Below, piece by piece: positions 23,206 to 34,377 of a stretch of 64,000 nucleotides of DNA. The DNA is from Azolla caroliniana. Lineage: Eukaryota > Polypodiophyta. Numbering within the stretch: the first letter of the stretch is position 1; each line of letters starts with the position of its first letter. Made by a program: the position numbers and the translations under genes. The notes below the pieces were generated by a model. The model saw nothing but the letters and a program-made list of their open reading frames with translations. It ran no database searches and had not been told where the DNA came from. The stretch covers positions 18,724,001 to 18,788,000 of the forward strand of contig JBHGNT010000007.1 of assembly GCA_043228905.1 (NCBI GenBank), written 5' to 3'.

Positions 23206-25944
23206 ATGATTTCCTGTTACAAAGACACAAGTTTCTTATGGGAGGAATTCTTCAGAGATCCTTCTCAGTTTTGGGACAGGAGGCACAACAAGGTAAAACA
23301 CCCTCTTCATCATCGTCTTCTCATTTGGTCTCCTTCTCTCTCTCTCTCTCTGTCTTTTTTCATGTGTTTATCTTTCTTTGCATAATAGATAAGCCCTAAG
23401 TCCCCTGATTTCAAACACAAACAAAGAAAAACACCATTATGGATAGATTCATGTCATAATCCTCCATGGGTGAAGGCTATGGCACAAGAACTAGATTCCA
23501 CGTCAATTGAACGAGCGGTGCTTAATGAGCTTCCATTTGTGCAATTTCAAGATAGATGTGCTCTTTTAAGCCTTATAAAATCATGTGGAAAACCAAAGAA
23601 CATGTCTAAGGTCATAAAGATACATGCGGATCTTATTCACAATAAGATCATTGAAAAAGATGTCTACATAGCAACAGCTCTTGTTAGTACATATGCTAAA
23701 TGTGGTGCTTTTAGAGAAGCGCAAGAAGTTTTCGAGCAACTGTCAGTTCGGGATGTGGTTTCCTGGAATGCATTAATATCTGGATATGCCCAAAATGGTC
23801 TTGGCGATGAAACTCTAAAATGCTTTGAAAGGATGCAAGATGAAGGAATATGCCCAAATGTAGTCACCTTTGTTTGTGTTTTGAAAGCTTGTGGTATAGT
23901 AGGATCTCTTGAGATTGGAGAAGACATACATGCAAAAGTTAGAAAGAGAGGGTTATTACAAAAAGATCTTATACTTGGTAATGCACTGGTAGATATGTAT
24001 GGTAAATGTGGCGCTCTTAAGAAAGCACGAGAAGTATTTGAAGGGCTTCCTATACGAGATGTGGTGTCATGGAATGCGATGATCTCAGGATATGCCCAAC
24101 ACGGGTTCAATGATGAAGCCTTAGATTGCTTCAGACAGATGAGCAGTAAAGACATAGACCCAGACGTGGTCACATATAGTTGCATTCTGAATGTTTGTGG
24201 CAATGTTGGATCTCTTGAAATTGGAGAATATATAGATGTTACTGTTCGTAAAAAAAGTTTGTTACCAAAAGATAGCATGCTTGGTAATGCACTGTTGGAT
24301 ATGTATGCAAAGTGTGGCGCGCTAGACAAAGCAAAGGAAGTATTTGAACAGCTTTTGGTTCGTAGTGTGGTGTCGTGGACTGCACTGATAGCAGGATATG
24401 CTCAAGAAGGGCTTAGTGATGAAGCCCTAAAATGCTTTAGAAAAATGCAAGATGAGGGAGTATTGCCAAATCAAGTAACCTACATTTGCATCTTGAAAGT
24501 TTGTGGTACCATTGGATCTCTTGAGATTGGGGAAGAGATAGAAACTGAAGTCAGAAAGCAAGGTTTATTACAAAAGGATGTTGTGCTTGGTTGTACATTG
24601 GTAGACATGTATGCCAAACATGGTGCACTTGAGAAAGCACAAAGGCTATTTGAACAGCTTCCAGTGAAGAATGTTGTTGCTTGGACTGCACTTATAGGAG
24701 GATATGTCCAGAAAGGGCTTGGTGATGCAGCTCTAAAATGTTTCAAGAAGATGCAAAATGAGGGGATCTGTCCAGATGCGGTGACTTATATCTGTATTTT
24801 GAAAGCTTGCAGCATAGTAGGATCTCTTGAGATAGGGGAAGACATAGATGCTGAGGTTAGAAAGCTGGGGTTATTGCAAAAGGACATTGCACTTGGAAAT
24901 ACATTGTTAGACATGTATGCCAAATGTGGTGCCCTTGAGAAAGCACAAGCGATATTTGAAGAGCTTCCAGCACAAGATGTTGTCTCTTGGAATGCACTCA
25001 TGACTGGATATGCCCAGGTAGGTCAAAGTAATGTGGTTTTGGACCTATTTCAGAAAATGAGGGCAGAATGTATTGTGCCAGACTCGATCACATTCCTTGT
25101 TCTACTCACTTCATGTACTCATGCAGGCTTGTTTGAGGAAGGAGAAAAGTTGTTTGATGACATGTGCTTTGTTTTTAGTTTCAATCCAGAACTTGAACAC
25201 TGCACTTGCATGATTGATCTGTTCTGTCGTGCAGGACATTTTGACAAGGCCAAAGTTTTGCTCGAGAAGGTCAAAGTTTTGCTTAATAATAAAGAGCCAG
25301 CTTATAACAACCTTCCATTGTTCTTGGCTATACTTGGAGCTTGTCGCAAGTGGGGGAATGTGGATCTCGGGAGATGGGCGTTTGAACAATCAATACAATT
25401 GGATGAAACATGTGGTGCTGCATATATTTGCATGGAAAATATATATGCAGAAGCTGGGATGCAATCAGAAGCATCTCAACTTGGAGCTTGGAAGGTGAAA
25501 ACCAAAGCTAGGAATACACAAGGATGTTGTTGGTGGACAGATGCCAACAGAAATGTGCATTCATTTGTTGTGGCTGATACCAGTCATCCTCAAAGCATAT
25601 GTATACACACAAAGCTAGAAGAATTACATCAGAAACTAATACAAGAGGGCTATTCACCTGGTTTGCATTGTTCATTGCACTCAATTCTAGATGAGAGAAA
25701 GGAAGATGTGGCATGTGGTAATACTGAGAAGCTGGCTGTCACATGTGCCCTCATAAATACTCTTGAAGGTGTACCTATATGTATTACAATGAACATGCCT
25801 ATGTCTGATGATTGTCATTCTTTCACTTTGCTTATATCAATGATGGAGAAGCGTAGGATTCAAGTAAATGCTGCAGACCGCATCCACATTTTTGAGCATG
25901 GGAGATGTATTTGTGAACCAAACACTGATACTGTGATTGTTTGA
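23206..25944 (+). CDS. PLS-type PPR protein with N-terminal PDF-like motif and degenerate DYW deaminase-like domain
   Basis: Two exons, 23206-23292 and 23389-25944, with a 96-nt phase-0 intron (AAG|GTAAAA donor, CT-rich tract, ATAG acceptor), give 880 codons. Exon 1 encodes LWEEFFRDPSQFWDRRHNK and exon 2 starts ISPKSPDFKHK...LWID..HNPPWV, a PDF-like motif as in OSB proteins. Five P-L-S triplets (VVSWNALISGY and similar) are followed by E1/E2 motifs (LGACRKWGNVDLGRWAF) and a DYW-like domain (GCCWWTD.NRNVHSFVV). In the DYW domain the catalytic HSE is NTE (807-809), the first Cys of the CxxCH zinc site is Ser (SDDCH, 835-839), and the CDYW end is replaced by an unrelated tail. Cytidine deamination is therefore unlikely, while RNA binding seems intact. 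An additional upstream exon cannot be excluded, since no clear transit peptide is seen. Confidence 0.87.
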
Positions 25945-26852
25945 ACATTATGATGGGCATAATTCGCGCATATTTTCTTTCACAAATTTCAGGTATTCCG
26001 GAGTATCATAGCTGCTTGATTGCTTAGTGATATACTACACAGAGGTATGAATCATTGTACTTTGATGTGTTTGACAATCTACAAATTTTGTTGCTTTAGA
26101 CAAAAAGATACTTCATCAGAGCACTTGAGACAACACAGCAGACTTTCAGCTTTTTGTCATACCTGAGGAGGCTGCAAGAAGAAGTTTAGCTTCATATCAC
26201 AGAATTGTGTTGGTAATAGTATCAAGTACTGTCAAATCTTGAGCGTCAGGATCAAATAGGGCAGATGTGAGAGGAATGTACTGGTCAGCTAACCTCAGAT
26301 AAAACAAAATGCTCAGTATGTACCAATCACCTTGCTCAAATATATATTGTACATAATATAGTATACGAACAAATTCCTGGGCATATAAAAATTGTTTTCT
26401 AAAATATGCCAATTATATTGATCACTTTGCTCAAATATATATCTTTCAATGGTATAGGACCAAATTTCCTAGGATATAGTGTTATTGATTAATTACCAAT
26501 TCTTGCTCACCTAGTCTCTCAAGGATATTAGAAAAAATGCTTGGTTCATTGCAATCAAATATGTATATATATATATATATTACATTTATATGACCAGCAC
26601 ATCAAATGTTTTGGTTTGATTGCCAGCAATATTTGTCTACCTAAGATCTTATTAGAAGAGGAAGAATTCTAGGTACAAGTACATTGATCAACCCCTTCCT
26701 TGAAAGATTTATATGTACAGAGCAATGAACAATAATAATATCATCATACAAGTACAAGTTACTCATAGAAGGTTTCCATCACAGTACATGATAAATTATT
26801 ATTGCCACATGGCTCCAAGTAGACTCCTCTTATGAGCACCGTATTGATCAGT
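25945..26852. other. 3' flanks of two convergent genes
   Basis: This stretch lies between the PPR stop codon (plus) and the pyruvate kinase stop codon (minus) and probably holds both 3' untranslated regions. It contains a TA run near 26565-26580 and repeated CAAATATATAT words, with no coding region recognised. Confidence 0.5.
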
Positions 26853-29800
26853 TTAGTACTCTTCCAACTCAATAATCTTGACAATGGACGAGTCGCCAAA
26901 TTTTTGGCATACCACAATCCGATCATGAGGTTTAATTATTCCAGTGGACTTTCCATGATCCAATGCTACTTTCAGCACAGATTCATTAGTGGCATTTGTT
27001 GTTTCTGCCTGTTGACATAACAAGGGTCATGTCAAAATGGTATTCATCACATATCCATTCTCATAACAAGGATCGTGTTAAAATGGTATTCATTGCATAT
27101 CCAATCTCATAACAATGCTCGTGTTAAAATGGTATTCCATCACATATCCAGCCATGTCAAAAATTCTAAATAGAAAGAACACCAGAATATTCCCTGCTTC
27201 TTGGGAGTATTTACCAAAATGCACCTTCATGCAAAAAATGATCAGAATACCCCTATAGGTACAAAAGTACTACCACTGAAGGTATTCTTGTAATCTTTCA
27301 AATTTTAGGGAATTTGGTGCTCATTTACCCTAGAAGAAACATAGTTAAGAATTTACCGGATGCCGAGGATCAGCCAACATTGGAAATAACCCTCTGACTA
27401 TCAAACATTGCCTTGCCTAAAAGATCAAAGTATGCAAAGCACTTGGTGAATGACTTTGTATAAGGCACTATGCTGATAATTTGAAACAGTAGATCAATTG
27501 AGACAAAACAGAAGTAAAGAAGGTAAAAACAAAATTCTTCTGAGCTGAATTTTGGGCGCATTTACACAAACCTGGAACGCTCCAGTGAAACTCCACCGCA
27601 GTTGATTAGTGGTCAATCTGGGAACAACCACAGCAAGAACTGGCATTGTCGGCCGATACTTCGCAATCAACCTGGTTAGTATTAAACAAGCTTTGCAATT
27701 CTTAAATGCTTTCTTAAACAGAGACACTGGATTAACACGAGAATAATGATATACTATATGGATTCTCCTGCATGACTTGAGGAAAATCCATATAAAGTGC
27801 TTGCTCATGTTTAATACCGTGCAACTCGGCCAGATGATGTGAATACCACAATTACTGAAGCTTTAACCTTAATGGCAGCTCGAACCTGTACAGAAGAATA
27901 CATCTCATATATGACACATAACTCTAAATCAATAATACATGGAATCAACTTTTCTTCCCTGAACTTACAGCAGATGAGGCTATGGATTCAAGATGTGACA
28001 TTGGCTCACCAACATGTTTTACAGTTTTCTTGAAATATATAGATTGATTGTAAACCCTCTCGGCCTGAAACAACATGTCAATGTTGATTGGAAGCTTTGT
28101 GTCAGCCTGGTATAAAGTTATATGGCACAGCAGTCTTTCAAAATAAAAATGGCTAGTAAGCTTTCTCACCTCGGCACATATCCTCCCTACTGTAGCAATA
28201 GTTTCTACAGGATAAACACCACGAAGGGTCTCTGCTCCTAGAAGTATTGCATCAGTTCCTATAATAACCACAACAATTCTGAGTACATATATCACAATAA
28301 GATTACCCAAAGGAAAACAAAAGAATTGCACATTAGCACTTTCTTTGACCATCAATATATCAAAGAATTAACAAAGGAAAAAAAAGGCATGATATGATAT
28401 TTTTATTATAAATCACCTTATAACTAATGGAAGGATCTTTTCTCCTTAAAATATAAAATACAAAAAGCAATAACAAGGTTTACCATCCAGAACTGCATTT
28501 GCAACATCCGTTGCTTCAGCACGTGTGGGCCGTGGGGTATCAGTCATGCTATCCACAACTCGAGTGACAACCGCAGGTTTTCCTGCCATATTACATTTGT
28601 GCAATGCCATTTTCTGAAATAAAAAGACCTGAAACGGAGAAATTAAATGCATTACTGACTTTTGCATGGCAAAAGTAGGAAATTAATCGTCAAAACCAGA
28701 TCAGGCAATAATTCTTCTGCCGAAAGAATCTTAGGTTTCTAAACCTTACACTACATAGGGCCATGTTTTGATTTCCTATAAAACATGCTAGTTAATAGAG
28801 TGGTAAGTGATATATCGAAAAACTAAACTATCACATCATTGGAACTTTGATTTCTTAGACAGTGCACTTAGTTCACATCAGGATATCTTTTGGTTTCCTT
28901 TATATATGGTTGGTGAATTAGGTTGGTAAGAGAGATCTAAAAATTAAACTTTCAGGTAAATTGAGTTTAGCTTCACCTTTTCTGGGGGGAGGTCAATTCC
29001 CAAATTTCCTCGAGAGAGAATGATGCCATCTGCCTCAAGCAAAATCTCATCAAAATGTCTAAGCCCCTGTGTACTCATTAAAAACACAATTTAGATATTT
29101 TTACACATTCATTGGGTTCTAGAAAATCCTTACAGGAATACTAAGTTTACTTCAATGGTATTTCATGCCTCGATATTCTCAATTTTTGCTAGTATTTGTG
29201 TTTGATTCAAGTCCCCAAACTTTGCCAGGTGAGCTCGAGCCTAGAAAATCAAAATGAAACGCATTACATCTTGTTGAAGTAAAAGCTGTTGGTATGTTTT
29301 GACTGTTTTTAGGACTCCAAGATATAAATAGACTCAAAGATCTACAGAGGGTAAGTTTTTTGCGAACATTATTTATGAGATGATATGCTTTGAAGGAGGT
29401 ATACCTCTCTGACATCTTCAGCATGCCGAGTGTAGGAGAGTGAAACAAAATCAATGCTATTTCTAACTCCCCATGTTGCAATAATCTAACCAAAAATGAA
29501 AAAAATAAGACAGCATTTTACTCAAACAGTAAGACTACATAGATCCCTGTATTGCGGGAGCCCAATAATTTGGAAATGGTTCAAAGCTTCATATGATAGA
29601 TTGAGCATTCAATACCTCTTTATCAGCTTCAGACAGGGTAGGGAGGTTGATGTGGACTTGTGAAGCATGTGCTGTGAAAAGTGATCCTGTTAGTGTTGAG
29701 CTATTCTTTACATAGCAGATGACATCCTGCCCTTTACTTTCTGCTACCTGTTCAGAAGCAAGTTATTAAATGAAATCAACATCCAATTAGTAGGGACTTA

Positions 29801-32800
29801 TATATATGACTATGCGTAAGAAAAATCAAATCGAAACTCACATATATGTGCCTATGCATAAGATTAAAGATCCACTTTTTCTATCTATCTTATCTATATG
29901 TATATATTTGACTCAGAGAGTATATGTCCTTATGCATGAGAAATAGAATGTAGCATTTCACCTCTAACCAGACAGATGTGTTCTCACTTCCAGTAAAAAG
30001 GTATTGTCCAACAAATATGGTGTCTCCTGATTTGACAGTCTAATAAAACAAAAACGAAAAAGGATCCTGAGCCAGAAACTCCAGAAATTAACAGCGAAAA
30101 GAGTAGGGTTTTGCAGTAAAATCTGACAGTATTGCCTTGGCTATATCAGCATAGTTGATTGGAAGAAGTTCGGATGACGCTTCTTTTGTGGTATCTGGAG
30201 TTATGGTAACTTTAGCATCAGCTTCAAGGGCAATGGGTTTTCCACTTTTATTAAATACTTGTAGCTCGGGTCCAATTGTATCAAGCATTATCTGTTCCAA
30301 ATAGAACCAGGTCAGGCATACTTGCCAAAGAATGATCAATATACACTGAAATCAATCTTAAGAAACAACTTCATTCCCTTCCCTAGTCCAATAATATATT
30401 CATACAGACTGATACATCCAGTTGAAGGTGATACATGAAACGGATGCCATAATTAGTGTGAAAGGAAGAATCATACACAGCAGGCTCTCATATCATAGAT
30501 TACACATAGTATTGTAGTCTGTTATGCATACACAATCATGTCGCTTGGAAATGTTATAAATGGGTGCATGTACATAGAAATGCACTCAAACAAGCAAGGA
30601 ATCTACTAACATTGAATGGGTTAAGCATGACCAGAATCACTAAGTGAACCATATGATGGTATGCATCCCAACTGAGGTGACAACTACAAAAACATAGAAT
30701 TTATTTGGAAGGATGTATAATCTAAGAATAAAAATAGATCATAACAAACCACATCAGACCACAATCACTAAGTGAACCATATGATGGTATGCATCCCAAC
30801 TGAGGTGACAACTACAAAAACATAGAATTTATTTGGAAGGATGTATAATGTAAGAATGAAAATAGATCATAACAAGCCACATCAGACCACAATCACTAAG
30901 TGAACCATATGATGGTATGCATCCCAACTGAGGTGACAACTACAAAAACATAGAATTTATTTGGAAGGATGTATAATCTAAGAATGAAAATAGATCATAA
31001 CAAACCACATCAGACCACAATCACTAAGTGAACCATATGATGGTATGCATCCCAACTGAGGTGACAACTACAAAAACATAGAATTTATTTGGAAGGATGT
31101 ATAATGTAAGAATGAAAATAGATCATAACAAACCACATCAGACCACAATCACTAAGTGAACCATATGATGGTATGCATCCCAACTGAGGTGACAACTACA
31201 AAAACATAGAATTTATTTGGAAGGATGTATAATGTAAGAATGAAAATAGATCATAACAAGCCACATCAGACCACAATCACTAAGTGAACCATATGATGGT
31301 ATGCATCCCAACTGAGGTGACAACTACAAAAACATAGAATTTATTTGGAAGGATGTATAATCTAAGAATGAAAATAGATCATAACAAACCACATCAGACC
31401 ACAATCACTAAGTGAACCATATGATGGTATGCATCCCAACTGAGGTGACAACTACAAAAACATAGAATTTATTTGGAAGGATGTATAATGTAAGAATGAA
31501 AATAGATCATAACAAGCCACATCAGACCACAATCACTAAGTGAACCATATGATGGTATGCATCCCAACTGAGGTGACAACTACAAAAACATAGAATTTAT
31601 TTGGAAGGATGTATAATCTAAGAATGAAAATAGATCATAACAAACCACATCAGACCACAATCACTAAGTGAACCATATGATGGTATGCATCCCAACTGAG
31701 GTGACAACTACAAAAACATAGAATTTATTTGGAAGGATGTATAATCTAAGAATGAAAATAGATCATAACAAACCACATCAGACCACAATCACTAAGTGAA
31801 CCATATGATGGTATGCATCCCAATTGAGGTGACATACAAAAACATAGAATTTATTTGGAAGGAGAAAAAGCGTAGTCTAATACAAGAATGAAAATAGATC
31901 ATAACAAATCACATCAAACCTGAAAGCTTGTGTATTTTTACAGCTTTACATTTGAGCCAAATGATGTAAAAAGGGTGATTCTAAGATGAAGAAAATAAAC
32001 GCAAAGCTTTAGACGTTTCAAAGATCCAGTAAGAGTGAGGACATACAGCACAGAGCTTTTTAGTCTTCTTCACAGCCTTCTTCAGATTTTCCAAAGTTGC
32101 CTGATGATAGTCCTCCGATCCTGACGAGAAATCAAATCGAGCAACTGTAGAAGCAATGAAAGTAGTTAACATAGAAAAGTAGTCCTCCCATCACACAGTT
32201 GATGATGTATGTGTCTCCTCTATAATAAGGAAAAATAACATTGCAACCATTTCATAATGGTCAAAAATTTAGGATTATATTGATAATGCAATAGTTACCA
32301 GACATTCCAGCCTTTAGGCATGCCTCAAGAATTTCAACTGACCCTGATTTGGGTCCAGGTGTTCCCACGATCTTAGTCATCGCAGGAAAAAATGACTGCA
32401 AAACAGAATGTCAAGGAAGAAGTAATGACAAAAGATAAGCCACAATGGAATCTATACAAATTTTCCAAAGGAGAAAAAGAAGATTGTTTGCACAAACATA
32501 CTCAACACAACTAATAGCATATAGAGCCATGGGTTGTGGAACGACTGGTGAGACAAAAATGAATTTAAAATCCAACGGAGAAGGTAGCATATATGCTATC
32601 GATGTAACAGAAAATGTCCACAACTCAACAATAATGGCTGATGGATTTAAATAAGTATTATAAATTCAAAGGAAGAACGGTATGCAATTGAGATTACATC
32701 AATAAGGACATTGTGTGTGCGTGTGTGTATCCATACAATTTGCAAAATGATACAGATTATTTTGCAACAGAAGATGTAAATCCAAAGGGAAAATATCATT

Positions 32801-33150
32801 TGTGCTACAAATATTATACCATCAAGAATTACATTCTTGCCATGTAGAATGAATTAGAAACTCATAATAACAACAAATAATATGTAGCACCTGTGCTACA
32901 GAGATTAAACCATAAAGATATAGAGATAAAATCATTAAGGTTATATATATCTTTATATGTGTGTGTGTGTGTGTGTGTATGTATAATATTGCCATGGAAT
33001 TTGCGATGAATCATGCAACAAGGTAATGGTGCAACACACACACACATATATACACGGTATGATCAAGAAAACAGGACTCACAGGTTTAGATGGCTCGAGG
33101 ATGGAGGCTAGCCGTATGGGCTCCTCCAGGAACAAAGGAGAGCTCTGCAT
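26853..33150 (-). CDS. Pyruvate kinase, cytosolic type, 16 exons
   Basis: Catalyses the last ATP-forming step of glycolysis, phosphoenolpyruvate plus ADP to pyruvate plus ATP, in the cytosol (no transit peptide visible). Exons: 33150-33082, 32395-32299, 32144-32047, 30291-30136, 30039-29962, 29747-29616, 29485-29405, 29240-29169, 29066-28977, 28628-28484, 28258-28170, 28064-27969, 27885-27818, 27671-27572, 27416-27357, 27008-26853. Joined they give 528 codons without a stop, and all phases agree. Markers in order: [64 protein letters not shown], the substrate-site helix [17 protein letters not shown], and the C-terminal [15 protein letters not shown]. The set matches the Arabidopsis At2g36580/At3g52990 subfamily. 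Introns after exons 4 and 8 have GC donors (AAG|GCAATA, GAG|GCATGA). The gene is convergent with the PPR gene at 23206. Confidence 0.95.
27016..27155. repeat. Three tandem 46-bp units in the last pyruvate kinase intron
   Basis: CATAACAAGG occurs at 27016 and 27062 and as CATAACAATG at 27108, each followed by a segment with GTTAAAATGGTATTC. The 46-bp period lies wholly within the intron 27009-27356. Confidence 0.75.
30622..31919. repeat. Ten-copy 128-bp tandem array in the largest pyruvate kinase intron
   Basis: The word TCACTAAGTGAACC recurs at 30637, 30765, 30893, 31021, 31149, 31277, 31405, 31533, 31661 and 31789, an exact 128-bp period. Copies 1-9 are nearly identical, while the tenth is diverged and carries small indels. 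Two variant types differ at TAATCTAAG/TAATGTAAG and AACAAACC/AACAAGCC. The whole array lies inside the 1755-nt intron 30292-32046. Confidence 0.95.
32960..32980. repeat. GT microsatellite in first pyruvate kinase intron
   Basis: A run of about nine GT dinucleotides lies in the intron between exons 1 and 2. A second, shorter CA run follows near 33034-33044. Confidence 0.85.
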
Positions 33151-33460
33151 TTCGATCTAAACAATAAGGAAAGAAATCTGCAGCGGCCCCAGAAAATCAA
33201 AAAAGCAACTCGCGCAATGCAGGGCCTGCAAAACAAAGAGACAGAAAGAGAGAATCAGAGAATCAGAGAATCAGAAGGAACTTGCGTAGCGCGTGTACCT
33301 CTTCACGCAGAACATGCAAATCCTTCGTTTTCGTCCTTGTTTTTTGCGTTTCGTTTGCTTTTTTTTGCGTTTTGCTTTCCTTAGTTTGTGTTCTTTCTTC
33401 TTTTTTTTCGTTCTGTTTTTTATTTTGTAAATAAATAAATAAATAAATAAATAAAAATAA
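33151..33460 (-). promoter_or_regulatory. Leader and promoter side of the pyruvate kinase gene
   Basis: Upstream of the start codon at 33150. It contains three tandem AGAGAATC units (33251-33278), a T-rich tract (33330-33425) and an AAAT repeat (33427-33455). No TATA box was identified with confidence. Confidence 0.4.
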
Positions 33461-33856
33461 GGAAATTTATATCAAAGGGACGCGACATATCCCTCGTGTT
33501 TTCTTTTTCATTCTTTTGTTTTCTTTTTCTAATTTCTGCTTTTCCAAACTAACTCTGTTTTCCTTTTGCTTTTTGGCTTTTTTGCTTTTCTTGCTTTTTG
33601 CTTTTTTGCTTTTTTCTTTTCTTGCCTTCCTTGCTTTTTACTTGCTTTTCCTTGCCCTCTCCGCATCCGTGCATTGACACGCATCCACGCTTCTCTTTTG
33701 GTTAATCTGTAGATTAGCCAGCACGTATCTGAGGCCACACATCAATGACCATCATGACGATCGAACCCTTGCCTTGAGTACTCGACACTCACCTGGTGCC
33801 CAACCACATCTATGTAATTGAGGATGCCTGGCCACAAGAAAAAAGGGGGTTGGGCA
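33460..33856. repeat. Dispersed duplication, partner at 57365-57685
   Basis: Starting near GGACGCGACATATCCCTCGT, the sequence runs parallel to 57365-57685 through a T-rich GCTTTT tract, GCATTGACAC.CATCCACG and the CTTGCCTTGAGTAC.CGACACTCACC segment. The similarity continues through a MITE into 34376-34530. The unit is probably part of an unrecognised mobile element. Confidence 0.75.
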
Positions 33857-34368
33857 TAACAATCGCCAACACTTCACTTTGAACCGAACCGAACCGCGAA
33901 ACCGCGTATTAACGGTTTAAACGGTTCGGTTCAGTTTCAGGTTTTTTTTTTTAACAGTTCAGTTCAATTTCAAGTTTTTTTTTAACGATTCGGTTCGGTT
34001 TGGGGGTGAACGGTTTGGTTTGGTTTTAACGATTTGAACCCTTGGTTTGATGGCTTTTAAATATTTTAAATATTTTAAATATTTTTTAATATATATTTTT
34101 AAACAATCTTTTCATTTTTAAGCCTAATTCTCACATTTTAGGCAAAATCTTTAAATTTTTGAAATTTTGATATTTGAAATAATATTTTAAATTTAAAAAT
34201 TTTGAATTTTGGTCTATGTTGAAAATGGAAACCAAACCCCAAAACTGCAGTTTTAACCGCCTGGATTTTTTTCTAACGGTTTGGTTTAAATGGTTTCATG
34301 GTTCAGTTCAAGTTTCAAAAATTTTAATCGGTTTTGGCACTCTCGAACTGAACCATTGCCTATTGTTA
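33857..34368. mobile_element. hAT-like MITE, copy 2
   Basis: The left end is TAACAATCGCCAAC and the right end CCATTGCCTATTGTTA. Flanks are GTTGGGCA (33849-33856) and GCTGGGGA (34369-34376). The latter is identical to the left flank of the copy at 57686, so the original 8-bp duplication was probably GCTGGGGA. The interior is AACCGAACC-rich and non-coding. Confidence 0.75.
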
Positions 34369-34377
34369 GCTGGGGAG

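Noticed and set aside
23664-25001. Several minus-strand frames opposite the PPR gene
   Set aside because: They are the antisense shadow of the repeated PPR motifs, recurring at the PPR period.
30622-31919. Possible CRISPR-like array
   Set aside because: Units are 128 bp and head-to-tail with no unique spacers. It is an intronic minisatellite-type tandem repeat in a plant gene.
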